64,000 nucleotides of DNA. It comes from Actinomadura alba (GTDB lineage Bacteria > Actinomycetota > Actinomycetes > Streptosporangiales > Streptosporangiaceae). Position 1 is the stretch's first letter. Every line of letters begins with the position of its first letter. Below the pieces are notes generated by a model. The model saw only the letters and a list, made by a program, of their open reading frames with translations. It was not told the origin of the DNA and ran no database searches. The stretch is taken from contig NZ_JABVEC010000032.1 of NCBI RefSeq assembly GCF_014323705.1, forward strand, positions 17,521 to 81,520, in the 5' to 3' direction. Both the position numbers and the translations under genes were made by a program. Of the stretch, positions 25,096 through 33,385 are shown piece after piece.

Positions 25096-25941
25096 TCAGT
25101 CGGTGAGGACCTTTTCCAGCGCCTCCGCGTAGCGCAGCGCGGTCAGCTGCACGAGAGAGGGATGGGCGCCGAGCGGCTGAGCGGACTCGGCACCGGTTTC
25201 GGCGGCGAGGTCGATCAGCTGGTCGGGCTGTGCCTCCGGGCCGATGAAGCAGGGGGCGATGGCCAGCCGGGTCGTGCCGCTGGCCTTGAGCCGCCTCGCC
25301 ACCTCACCTGCCGTGGGGATGTCGTCCAGAGAGACGGGCACCACGGGCACGGCGAGCCGGGACGCGAGCAGTACGCAGTTGATCTCGGTCTCCTGCGCCG
25401 CCGCCTCTCCGCCCGTGGCGGCGAGCAGGATGCCGTCCGCGGCGGTCACCATGGTCAGCAGCCGGACACGATCGGCGCGGGCCAATCCGGCCTCCGCGAG
25501 CCTCACGTGCAGCGCCTCGGCCACGAGCGGGTGCGGTCCGAGCGGCTCGGCCAGCACGATCGGCCAGTCGTCGGAGTGCACCGCGTCGACCGCCGCGCGC
25601 AACTGCGCGTCGATCTCCGCGTTCGGTCCGGTGGTCTGCGGCACCACGACGGCGGCCGGCATTCCGTCGGAGAGGTCCGGGTCCAGACCGGTCAGGACGG
25701 CTCTGAGGTCGTCGAGGTGGGCGGCGTGCACGGGCAGGCCGGGATGCGCGACTCTGGCGAAGGCGGCGAGCTCGGCGATCGCCAGCGTGCCGGGGACGCC
25801 CGACCGCCCGGGGGCGGCGAGGATCAGGGCGGGAGAGTCCGGCGGAATGGCGAACGCGCCCTCGCCGCGGTGACGCCCAGAGCGACGAGACCGCCGTTGC
25901 CGTGCGGGAAGGGGGGTGGGCTGATCGCTGAAAGAAGTCAC
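25096..25941 (-). CDS. CbiX/sirohydrochlorin chelatase-like protein
   Basis: A 281-residue protein with the two-lobed chelatase fold of CbiX/SirB-type proteins. The second lobe ends LGAHPSLVQLTALRYAEAL, typical of this group. In the first lobe the strand that normally ends in a catalytic His (HGSRD type) reads LILAAPGRSG, so the metal-binding His is missing and activity on sirohydrochlorin is doubtful. The first 30 residues are basic and disordered. The GTG start has no clear ribosome binding site and may be leaderless. It stands alone on the minus strand between conservons 1 and 2, with no other cobalamin or sirohaem gene nearby. Confidence 0.72.
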   Translation of the reverse strand: MTSFSDQPTPLPARQRRSRRSGRHRGEGAFAIPPDSPALILAAPGRSGVPGTLAIAELAAFARVAHPGLPVHAAHLDDLRAVLTGLDPDLSDGMPAAVVVPQTTGPNAEIDAQLRAAVDAVHSDDWPIVLAEPLGPHPLVAEALHVRLAEAGLARADRVRLLTMVTAADGILLAATGGEAAAQETEINCVLLASRLAVPVVPVSLDDIPTAGEVARRLKASGTTRLAIAPCFIGPEAQPDQLIDLAAETGAESAQPLGAHPSLVQLTALRYAEALEKVLTD

Positions 25942-26389
25942 AGATGGAAGGCTAACTGTCCAAAACGGGCTTTTGGGCTGATTAGGGGTGATGTCGCCGA
26001 CAGTGAACTACCAATGATCTAGATCGTACTCCCTTCTGAGGACTGTCACGACAGGCACTCGAACTCGGCATCGATGCAGCTCACTCGGGCATTCGCGAGT
26101 GGGGTGCGCGAGCCGCGGCGACATCGCCGATCCGCGCGCGGTAGCAGGTCGGTACGGGATTTGCCGAAATCACGCGCTTTAGCATTATCGGTCCGGGTCT
26201 AGCGCGCTAAGGTGCCGGTGCGTGTTCATCTGGAGACGAAGGGAGACCTGATGCCTGCGGAGGCGACGCCGGCCGCCGACCTCACGCCGGACCCCGCCGT
26301 CCTTCAGTGAACGACACCGGAAAGAGCAGGGGTCACAGAGTACGTACTTGTTCGGCTTCGCCAGTCAGATGTCGTCACCATGAGGTGCC
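25942..26389. promoter_or_regulatory. Divergent intergenic region before conservon 2
   Basis: This 448-bp stretch holds the promoters for the CbiX-like gene and conservon 2. An inverted repeat CACTCG (26082-26087) / CGAGTG (26096-26101) and an AGCGCGCT palindrome near 26197 are visible. A 19-codon frame at 26251 has a good ribosome binding site. Nothing else was recognised. Confidence 0.4.
26251..26310 (+). CDS. Possible 19-residue leader peptide or gene remnant
   Basis: The frame encodes MPAEATPAADLTPDPAVLQ and stops at 26310. GGGAG ends five bases before the ATG, a better ribosome binding site than that of the following cvnA gene. The composition is coding-like (GC-rich third positions). 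It could be a leader peptide for conservon 2, the stump of a lost gene such as a P450 (N-termini of that kind occur there), or chance. Only the ribosome binding site supports it. Confidence 0.3.
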   Translation: MPAEATPAADLTPDPAVLQ

Positions 26390-28789
26390 ATGCGATCCCG
26401 TATGCGGTCGATCCGGTTCAAGGTATTCGTGCTACTTCTCATCCCGACGATCTCACTCGTGGGCCTCTGGACGTACGCGGTGAGCCTCACTCTGACCGAC
26501 GTGCTGGAGAAGCGCCGATACGACACCGCCGCCACGGAGTACGGCGAACTCATCCAGGGCCTGGCGGGTGCCGTCGCCGCCGAACGGCAGGCCTCGGTGA
26601 TGGTTCTGAGCACGGGTGACGTCGCCCCTCGCCGGGAACTGTACGCGGGCCGCGGCAGGACCGACGGAATGGTCGACCGGTTCCGGCGGATCAGCCGCGA
26701 GAACCGATCCGAAGGGGTCAACACCCGCATCGCCGATCGGAGGCTGGACGGCCTCCTCCGGACGCTGGACGGGCTGGGAACCACCCGGCAGGGGGTCGAC
26801 GCCGGGAGCGTGGACCGGCTCCAGGCGCTCCGCTCGTACAACCTGATGGTGGACGAGCTGTGGGGCTTCAGCGAGGGCCTGACCGTCACCACCGACGTCC
26901 GGCTGTACCGGTGGGCGGACGCCACGATCCTCGGTGCCCATGCCACGGAGATCATCAGTCGCGAGAGCACGTTGGTCGCGGGCGCGCTGGCCACCCGCGG
27001 CAGGCTGTCCGTGGAAGAGCGGCGGGTCTTCGTGGAGATGGTCACCCAGCAACGCCAGTTGTGGGCCAGGCAGCGTTCGCTCATGGATCCCGGGGCCTAC
27101 GCCCGGCTGGAGCGGCATTTCGCCGGGCCGGTCTATGCCGACGTCAAGGCGATGGAGGACCGGCTCCTCGATGAGACCGGGGATCTCACTTCCGCCGACG
27201 CGACCGACTGGCAGAACAAGGTGCCCCCGCTGATCGCCGCTCTCGACACCGCGCACGTTGAGAGCAACACGGCACTCGCCGCTCATGCCGACGACCTCCG
27301 CCGGGAACTCCTCCTGCGCCTCGTCCTCGGCGGCGGCCTCGGCCTGCTGGCCATCGTCGCCTCGATCGTGATCTCGGTCCGGTTCGGCCGCCGCCTGTCG
27401 AGGGAACTGGTCGATCTGCGGTCGTCGGCCACGGAACTGGCCGACGTGCGGCTGCCCGCGGTCGTCGAGAGGTTGCGACGCAGCGAGGATGTCGACGTCG
27501 CGGCCGAGGCGCCGGAGCCCAGGCTCGGCAAGATCAACGAGGTGTCGGCCGTCGCCCGGTCGTTCGCCACGGTACGGCGGACCGCCATCGAGGCGGCCGT
27601 GGGCCAGGCCGAGCTCCGGAAGGGCGTCAACCAGATCTTCCTCAACATCGCCCGGCGCAACCAGTCGCTGCTGCACCGCCAGCTGTTCATGCTGGACGCG
27701 CTGGAGAGCCGCGCCGAGCCGGACGTGCTGGAGGATCTGTTCCAGCTCGACCACCTGACCACTCGCATGCGCCGTCACGCCGAAGGCCTGATCATCCTCT
27801 CCGGCGCCGCTCCCGGCCGCGGCTGGCGCGATCCGGTGCGCATCGTCGACGTGCTGCGCGGCGCCGTCGCGGAGGTCGAGGACTACGCCCGGGTGGCGGT
27901 TCTCACCACTTCACAGGACGCAGTGATCGGCACGGCCGTCGCTGACGTGATCCATCTGATCGCCGAGCTGATGGAGAACGCCACGAGCTTCTCACCTCCC
28001 AACACAGAGGTGCATGTGATGGCCGACATGGTGAGCAACGGGCTCGCCGTTGAGATCGAGGACCGAGGGCTCGGAATCAGCCCGGCCGTCCTGGATGAGA
28101 TCAACCAGAAGCTGGCGGATACCCCGGAGTTCGACCTCGCCGATACCGATCAGCTCGGGCTCTTCGTCGTCAGCCGTCTCGCCGAGCGGCACGGGATCCA
28201 CGTCTCGCTGCGCCGCTCGCCGTACGGCGGGACGTCCGCGATCGTCCTGCTGCCGCACGGAATCTGCGTGTCGCGCAACGATCTGCCAACGCTGCCGGAG
28301 CCCGGTGGCATGGCGCCCGCTCCGCGCGAGACGCGAGCCGACGTCCGCCTGCTGCGCAACGTCGCCCGGACCCGCCGGTCGGACACGGCGCCCGAGCGGG
28401 CACCCCTTGAGCAGGCACCGATCGAGCAGGCACCGCTCCAGCAGGCACCGCCCGAGCGGGCACCGTTCCAGCAGGCAGCGCCGGAGCAGGCACCGCCCGA
28501 GCGCGCGGTGCCGCCGGCGCGGGCGGCCGAGCAGGCGCCGTCCGATGCCGGCGCGCCGGCCGCCACGCACGCCGGACTGCCGCGGCGGATCCGCCAGCAG
28601 AACCTCGCGCCACAGTTGCGCGGAAAGTATCCTTCGCAGTCGGCCGGTGATCGCGAAGCCGGCGGCGAGGGCGCCCGGTCACCCGAACAGACCAGTGCCA
28701 TGCTCGCCTCCATGCAGGCGGGATGGCGCCGCGGACGAACCGAAGCGAAAGACAAGATGAGACCAGTTGACGGCGAGGGGCCGAAATGA
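26390..28789 (+). CDS. cvnA: Conservon 2 sensor kinase-like protein CvnA
   Basis: A 799-residue homologue of the first CvnA. Membrane segments lie at about 10-30 and 305-325, with a helical sensor region between. The dimerisation helix reads DHLTTRMRRHAEG (His near 458) and the ATPase core ELMENATSFSPP, DRGLGIS, LGLFVVSRLAERHG. The C-terminal tail contains eight imperfect pentapeptide repeats (28391-28510) and ends with RRIRQQNLAPQLR and ASMQAGWRRGR, matching the other CvnA tails. GAGGT precedes the ATG at 26390. Its stop overlaps cvnB by four bases. The divergent sensor region implies a different signal from the neighbours. Confidence 0.9.
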   Translation: MRSRMRSIRFKVFVLLLIPTISLVGLWTYAVSLTLTDVLEKRRYDTAATEYGELIQGLAGAVAAERQASVMVLSTGDVAPRRELYAGRGRTDGMVDRFRRISRENRSEGVNTRIADRRLDGLLRTLDGLGTTRQGVDAGSVDRLQALRSYNLMVDELWGFSEGLTVTTDVRLYRWADATILGAHATEIISRESTLVAGALATRGRLSVEERRVFVEMVTQQRQLWARQRSLMDPGAYARLERHFAGPVYADVKAMEDRLLDETGDLTSADATDWQNKVPPLIAALDTAHVESNTALAAHADDLRRELLLRLVLGGGLGLLAIVASIVISVRFGRRLSRELVDLRSSATELADVRLPAVVERLRRSEDVDVAAEAPEPRLGKINEVSAVARSFATVRRTAIEAAVGQAELRKGVNQIFLNIARRNQSLLHRQLFMLDALESRAEPDVLEDLFQLDHLTTRMRRHAEGLIILSGAAPGRGWRDPVRIVDVLRGAVAEVEDYARVAVLTTSQDAVIGTAVADVIHLIAELMENATSFSPPNTEVHVMADMVSNGLAVEIEDRGLGISPAVLDEINQKLADTPEFDLADTDQLGLFVVSRLAERHGIHVSLRRSPYGGTSAIVLLPHGICVSRNDLPTLPEPGGMAPAPRETRADVRLLRNVARTRRSDTAPERAPLEQAPIEQAPLQQAPPERAPFQQAAPEQAPPERAVPPARAAEQAPSDAGAPAATHAGLPRRIRQQNLAPQLRGKYPSQSAGDREAGGEGARSPEQTSAMLASMQAGWRRGRTEAKDKMRPVDGEGPK
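28391..28510 (+). repeat. Eight 15-bp repeats coding pentapeptides in CvnA tail
   Basis: Eight in-frame 15-bp units encode x-(E/Q)-(R/Q)-A-P: PERAP, LEQAP, IEQAP, LQQAP, PERAP, FQQAA, PEQAP, PERAV. Units vary at the first residue and third positions. The array is absent from the two paralogues, so it expanded after the conservons diverged. Confidence 0.85.
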
Positions 28790-29205
28790 CACAGACCAAT
28801 ATGACGACCGAACTGAACTGGCTCCTGAACGAGCTGGTGGGCAGGGTCCACCACGTGCGGCAGGCCGTCGTGCTCTCCCGTGACGGACTGGTCGTGGGCG
28901 CGTCACAGGGCATGAGCCGCGAGGACGCCGAGCACCTGTCCGCACTGGCCGCGGGTGTGCAGAGCCTGGCCCGTGGCGCCGGACGGCACTTCGTGGGCGG
29001 GGAGGTCCGGCAGACGATCATCGAGATGGAGTCGGTGTTCCTCTTCGTCACGGCGGCGGGCCAGGGCACGTGTCTCGCGGTGCTGAGCTCGTCGGACGCC
29101 GACGCGGGGCTCATCGCCTACGAGATGGCGACGCTGGTCAAGCGCGTCGGCCTGCACCTGTCCGCCAACCCGCGAACTGCCGGCGAGTACCCCGCCGGAG
29201 GATGA
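28786..29205 (+). CDS. cvnB: Conservon 2 roadblock/LC7 protein CvnB
   Basis: A 139-residue roadblock/LC7 protein closely resembling the copies at 23516 and 32551: ELNWLLNELVGRV, AVVLSRDGLVVGAS, EHLSALAAGVQSLARGAG, RQTIIEMESVFLFVTAAGQG and GLIAYEMATLVKRVG. The ATG overlaps the cvnA stop (ATGA), showing translational coupling. The stop codon lies inside a 14-bp tandem duplication that continues up to the cvnC start. Confidence 0.92.
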   Translation: MTQTNMTTELNWLLNELVGRVHHVRQAVVLSRDGLVVGASQGMSREDAEHLSALAAGVQSLARGAGRHFVGGEVRQTIIEMESVFLFVTAAGQGTCLAVLSSSDADAGLIAYEMATLVKRVGLHLSANPRTAGEYPAGG

Positions 29206-29226
29206 CCCCCAGAGGATGACCCCCAG
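29199..29226. repeat. 14-bp tandem duplication between cvnB and cvnC
   Basis: AGGATGACCCCCAG is repeated exactly at 29199-29212 and 29213-29226. The first copy contains the cvnB stop. The second copy now supplies the AGAGGA ribosome binding site just before the cvnC ATG at 29227. Confidence 0.9.
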
Positions 29227-29601
29227 ATGAGCGCGCCGAAGGACACGTGGCTCGACCGGGAGGCCGGGCCGGTCGTGCGGCCCTACGCCGTGACCCGGGG
29301 GCGAACGCGTCCTCAAGGTGACGACTTCGACCTGATGGCCGTTGTCACGGTGACCGCGCAGGCGCCGCTCGACCCCCGTCGGCTGAGCCCTGAGCATCTG
29401 CGGATCCTGCAGGTGTGCGCGGTGCCGACCCCGGTCGTCGACGTGGCCGTCGACGTCGCCGTCCCACTCGGCGTGGCTCGCGTGCTGCTCGGTGACCTGC
29501 GTGACGAAGGTTTGATCACGCTGGTCACCGAGCCGGAGACGGGCAAGGGCCCTGAAGAGGGCGTACTCAGGGAAGTTCTCAATGGACTACGCGCGCTCTG
29601 A
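29227..29601 (+). CDS. cvnC: Conservon 2 DUF742 protein CvnC
   Basis: A 124-residue DUF742 protein with the signature WLDREAGPVVRPYAVTRGR near the N-terminus and the winged-helix-like PLGVARVLLGDLRDEGLI near residue 80-98. The helix that in the paralogues reads LSVAEIAG or LSVAEVAS is here VVDVAVDVAV, a degenerate VDVAV repeat. Its end NGLRAL overlaps cvnD by 20 bases, as in the other two conservons. Confidence 0.9.
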   Translation: MSAPKDTWLDREAGPVVRPYAVTRGRTRPQGDDFDLMAVVTVTAQAPLDPRRLSPEHLRILQVCAVPTPVVDVAVDVAVPLGVARVLLGDLRDEGLITLVTEPETGKGPEEGVLREVLNGLRAL

Positions 29602-30202
29602 TCCGGCCGGCGGTGCCGAGCAGCTGGTCACCACGAAGATCGTGATAGCCGGTGGGCTCGGCGTGGGCAAGACCACGATGATCGGCGCGATCAGTGAGAT
29701 CCGGCCGCTGCGCACCGAAGAGGTGTTCACCGACCGCGGTGTCGGCGTCGACGACATCGCGGGCGTGGAGGACAAGGCGACGACCACCGTCGCCCTGGAC
29801 TTCGGCCGGATCACCATCCACGAGGCGCTGGTGCTCTATCTGCTCGGTACCCCTGGTCAGCAGCGCTTCTGGTTCATGTGGGACGAGCTCGCATTGGGCG
29901 CGCTCGGTGCGATCGTGACGGCGGACACACGCCGCCTGACGAACTGCTTCCCGGCGATCGACTATTTCGAGCATCGGGGCACTCCTTTCATCGTCGGCGT
30001 CAATTGTTTCGACGGTGCCGCTCGGTATAAGCCGGAGGACATCAGAATCGCTCTCGACCTCGACCCCGAGGTCCCGGTGGTCCTTTTCGACGCACGCGAA
30101 CGGGAGTCCGTGAAGCACGTTCTCATCACGGTGGTCGAACATGTGCTCGGACGGGCCTCGGCCAAGCGCGGCCGGGGTGACGTGCCCGCGTCCAGGATGT
30201 GA
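29582..30202 (+). CDS. cvnD: Conservon 2 Ras-like GTPase CvnD
   Basis: A 206-residue GTPase: P-loop GGLGVGKTTM near residue 23, YLLGTPGQQRFWFMWDEL near 88, and NCFD as the base-specificity motif. The hydrophobic strand after the P-loop reads IGAISEIRPLRTEEVFTD, almost the same as in the paralogues. The stop at 30202 is followed by 105 bp holding the promoter or linker for conservon 3, so read-through between conservons 2 and 3 is possible. Confidence 0.92.
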   Translation: MDYARSDPAGGAEQLVTTKIVIAGGLGVGKTTMIGAISEIRPLRTEEVFTDRGVGVDDIAGVEDKATTTVALDFGRITIHEALVLYLLGTPGQQRFWFMWDELALGALGAIVTADTRRLTNCFPAIDYFEHRGTPFIVGVNCFDGAARYKPEDIRIALDLDPEVPVVLFDARERESVKHVLITVVEHVLGRASAKRGRGDVPASRM

Positions 30203-30307
30203 GCCGGAGGGGGCGATAGAGGAGAAATCGTCACTTTACGTCCATGGGAAGTCACGGGCGTAGTAAGATCAACGGCATACCGAATACACCCGGGAGGCTT
30301 CGCCGCC

Positions 30308-32551
30308 ATGCCGACTTCCCCGCCGGTGTCCCGCCATCGGTCGATCGGAACGAAGCTTGTTTCTCTCCTCGCCCTGCCGCTGGTCGCGTTGCTGGCGCTG
30401 TGGATTTTTTCTGCCACCATAACCCTCGGTGCGGCATTGCAGTTGACGCACTCCAAAACGCTCGACGAAAAGCTTCTGCGTCCCACTCAATCGCTCATCG
30501 AGGCGGTGCAGCGGGAAAGGCGCCTGTCCATCGAGTACCTCGCCCGCGACGCCGCCGTGAACCGGGCGGCGTTCGGTGGCCCCCGTGCCCAGACGGATCG
30601 GGCGAGAGAGGCCTTCCGGCGCTCGGTGGCGGACGACGGCCTCAGGGGCGTCATCGAGTGGGACACGACGCAGCGGGCCGACGGCCTGGTGGCGAAGCTC
30701 GGCGCGATCGACGCGCTGCGCCGGTCGGTCGACAGCCGCACGGTCGACCGGCGGCGGGTGCTCGACGAGTTCAGCGCACTGGTCGACAGTGCACTCGGCA
30801 TCTACGCCCGGGTCGATCCGAAGGACGGCCGGATCGCGAGGGACGGGCGGACATTGACCACGTGGGGCATGGTGCAGGAGCTGCTGTCCCGTGAGGACGC
30901 GCTGCTCACCGGGGTGCTCACGGCCGGCCGCTACACCGCCGCGGAACGCGAGCAGTTCGCCCGGCTGGTCGCGCAGCAGCGCTACACCTTCGCCAACAGC
31001 GAGCCCTATCTGCAGCCGGGTGACCTGGCCCGCTTCAGGGAGTTCAACTCCGCTCCGGAGGTGATCCGGTTCCGCGCCCTCGAGGACCGGATGTCACATG
31101 AGGGGGCCCGGCCGTCGGTGGACGCGCGTACCTGGCACACCTCGGCGGCACAGGTCAGCACGAAGTTGTGGGGACTCGGGATGGCCGCGGTCAAGGATCT
31201 GACCGACCGCGCGGAGGGCTATGCCGTCGTGGTCCTCGCCCGTCTCGCGCTCACCGGGGGGCTGGGCTTCGTCGCGATCGTGGTCTCGCTCATCGTCTCG
31301 TTCCGGGTCGGCCGAAGGCTGATGCGGGAGTTCCGCGGCCTGGTCCGAGCGGTCAATCACTTCAGCGACAAACGGCTCCCCGAGGTGGCCGAGCGCGCCC
31401 GGCGAGGCGAGGACGTCGATCCGGACTTCGACGCGCCCGACCTCACCTTCGCGATCTCGGAGGCCGAGGAGCTCAACCACGCGTTCGTGAAGTCCCGAAG
31501 GGCGGTGGTCGGCGCCGCGGTCAACGAAGCGGCGGTCCACCGGGCGGTGAGCGAGGTCTTCGTGAACCTCGCCCGGCGCAACCAGGTGCTCTTGCAGCGT
31601 CAGCTGAAGCTGCTCGACGCGATGGAGCGGCGGTCGGACGATCCGGCCGAGCTGGCCGACCTGTTCAAGCTCGACCACCTCTCCACCCGGATGCGGCGCC
31701 ACGCCGAGGGCCTGGTGATCCTGTCGGGTAAGCCGGCGGGCCGTGCGTGGCGCCGGCCCGTACCGCTGGTGGACGTGCTGCGCGGCGCGGCCGCCGAGGT
31801 CGAGGACTACCCGCGGGTCAAGGTGCTGCCTTCCGAGCCGGCCGCGCTGGCCGGAGCGGCCGTCGCCGACACCATCCACTTGCTCGCCGAGCTGATAGAG
31901 AACGCCACGCTGTACTCGCCACCCACCACCCCGGTCCAGGTCAGGGGGCACCGGGTGCCGAAGGGTTACGCCGTCGAGATCGAGGACCGGGGGCTCGGGC
32001 TCGACGCCGACATGCTCGACCTGCTGAACCGGCGGCTCGCGGAACCGCCGGAGTTCGACCTCTCGGAGATCGCCCGGCTCGGCCTGCTGGTGGTCGGCCG
32101 GCTCGCCCAGCGGCACGACATCGACGTGACCCTCCGCGCTTCGCCGTACGGCGGCACGATGGCCATCGTCCTCATCCCGGCCACCGTGATCGAGGACCTG
32201 CCGGAACCGGAGACCGCCGCACCGGCGGCCGCGGCCTCGCGCGGCTTTGTGAAGGCCGCGAACGCCGACACCGACGCGGACGCGAACCGGGCAGAGCCCG
32301 GCGGTGCGGGTGAGTTGCCGCGCCGTCGGCGGCAGGCCAGCCTGGCCCCCCGGCTCCGGGCGGAGCCCGCCGCCGACGGGGCGGAGCCCGAGCCGGCCGC
32401 ACCGGAGCCGGAGGCCGACCGGCCTCCTGAAGTCGTACGCAGCAGGATGACCGCCATGCAGCGGGGATGGCGGCGCGGGCGGATGGATGCCGACCCGTCC
32501 GACGACCCCGCGGGACCGTCGCCACGACCGGGTACAGAGGAGAACGGCTGA
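30308..32551 (+). CDS. cvnA: Conservon 3 sensor kinase-like protein CvnA
   Basis: A 747-residue CvnA with membrane segments at about 17-40 and 310-330. The sensor region includes RERRLSIEYLARD, which is close to RERRLSVTYLADP of the first CvnA, so copies 1 and 3 are nearer to each other here than to copy 2. The dimerisation helix is DHLSTRMRRHAEG and the ATPase core reads ELIENATLYSPP, DRGLGLD, LGLLVVGRLAQRHD. The tail is Ala/Pro/Glu-rich and ends with RRRRQASLAPRLR and TAMQRGWRRGR. GGAGG stands ten bases before the ATG. The TGA overlaps the cvnB ATG by one base. Confidence 0.9.
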   Translation: MPTSPPVSRHRSIGTKLVSLLALPLVALLALWIFSATITLGAALQLTHSKTLDEKLLRPTQSLIEAVQRERRLSIEYLARDAAVNRAAFGGPRAQTDRAREAFRRSVADDGLRGVIEWDTTQRADGLVAKLGAIDALRRSVDSRTVDRRRVLDEFSALVDSALGIYARVDPKDGRIARDGRTLTTWGMVQELLSREDALLTGVLTAGRYTAAEREQFARLVAQQRYTFANSEPYLQPGDLARFREFNSAPEVIRFRALEDRMSHEGARPSVDARTWHTSAAQVSTKLWGLGMAAVKDLTDRAEGYAVVVLARLALTGGLGFVAIVVSLIVSFRVGRRLMREFRGLVRAVNHFSDKRLPEVAERARRGEDVDPDFDAPDLTFAISEAEELNHAFVKSRRAVVGAAVNEAAVHRAVSEVFVNLARRNQVLLQRQLKLLDAMERRSDDPAELADLFKLDHLSTRMRRHAEGLVILSGKPAGRAWRRPVPLVDVLRGAAAEVEDYPRVKVLPSEPAALAGAAVADTIHLLAELIENATLYSPPTTPVQVRGHRVPKGYAVEIEDRGLGLDADMLDLLNRRLAEPPEFDLSEIARLGLLVVGRLAQRHDIDVTLRASPYGGTMAIVLIPATVIEDLPEPETAAPAAAASRGFVKAANADTDADANRAEPGGAGELPRRRRQASLAPRLRAEPAADGAEPEPAAPEPEADRPPEVVRSRMTAMQRGWRRGRMDADPSDDPAGPSPRPGTEENG

Positions 32552-32967
32552 TGGTTGAAGCAGTTTCAACAGGTGAGCTCAACTGGCTGCTCGACGGCCT
32601 GGTCAAACGGGTGACGGAGGTGCGTCACGCGGCGGTGCTGTCGAGCGACGGTCTTCGGATCGCCTCGTCCGGCGGCCTCGGCAGATCCGAGTCCGAGCAT
32701 CTGGCCGCGGTGGCGGCCAGCTTCCAGAGCCTGGCCAGGGGTGCCGGACGGGAGTTCGGCGGCGGTGCGGTCCGGCAGACCATCGTCGAGATGGAGAACG
32801 CGTTCCTGTTCGTGACGGCGGCCGGCCAAGGAGCGTGCATGGCCGTGCTGGCCGACGCCGAAGCCGATGTCGGAGTCATCGCCTACGAGATGGCCATGCT
32901 CGTCACCAGGGTCGGGGCACACATGGCGACGACGCCCCGGCCCGCCTCGGCCGACCGTCATGACTGA
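32551..32967 (+). CDS. cvnB: Conservon 3 roadblock/LC7 protein CvnB
   Basis: A 138-residue roadblock/LC7 protein (ELNWLLDGLVKRV, AVLSSDGLRIASS, EHLAAVAASFQSLARGAG, RQTIVEMENAFLFVTAAGQG, GVIAYEMAMLVTRVG). The start at 32551 shares one base with the cvnA stop (TGATG) and has AGAGGAGA upstream; the frame extends further upstream only as a shadow of cvnA. Its end overlaps cvnC by eight bases. Confidence 0.92.
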   Translation: MVEAVSTGELNWLLDGLVKRVTEVRHAAVLSSDGLRIASSGGLGRSESEHLAAVAASFQSLARGAGREFGGGAVRQTIVEMENAFLFVTAAGQGACMAVLADAEADVGVIAYEMAMLVTRVGAHMATTPRPASADRHD

Positions 32968-33385
32968 CCGGCCCCCGTCCGAGGGGGCCGACTTCGGCGA
33001 GGGCTGGCTCGACGACGAGGCGGGCCCGGTCGTGCCCGCCTTCGCGCTCACCGGAGGCCGGACCCACAGCGGACATGGCGAACTCGACCTCGTCAGCGTC
33101 GTCGCGACCGCCGAGACGCGTCCGGTGTCGCCGAGCGGCGGCCTCGCCTTCGGCCGGACGCCGGTGCTCGGACCGGAACATGAGATGATCTTGGTACTTG
33201 CCCGAAACCCGCTCTCGGTCGCAGAGGTCGCCTCCGACCTCGACCTCGCTCTAGGCGTGGTACGGATCTTGCTGGGAGACCTGCTCGATTACGGTCTGAT
33301 CCAGGTCCGGCAGCCGACGCGGGTCGCCCAGTTCCCCAGCGAGCGTGTACTCAAGGATGTGATCAATGGACTCCGGGCGCTCTGA
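32960..33385 (+). CDS. cvnC: Conservon 3 DUF742 protein CvnC
   Basis: A 141-residue DUF742 protein, the longest of the three because of a Gly/Arg-rich insert near residues 54-64. The signature reads WLDDEAGPVVPAFALTGGRT, with PAF where the paralogues have RPY. LSVAEVASDLDLALGVVRILLGDLLDYGLI is the winged-helix-like part. ATG at 32960 overlaps cvnB by eight bases, and the 3' end overlaps cvnD by 20. Confidence 0.9.
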   Translation: MTDRPPSEGADFGEGWLDDEAGPVVPAFALTGGRTHSGHGELDLVSVVATAETRPVSPSGGLAFGRTPVLGPEHEMILVLARNPLSVAEVASDLDLALGVVRILLGDLLDYGLIQVRQPTRVAQFPSERVLKDVINGLRAL

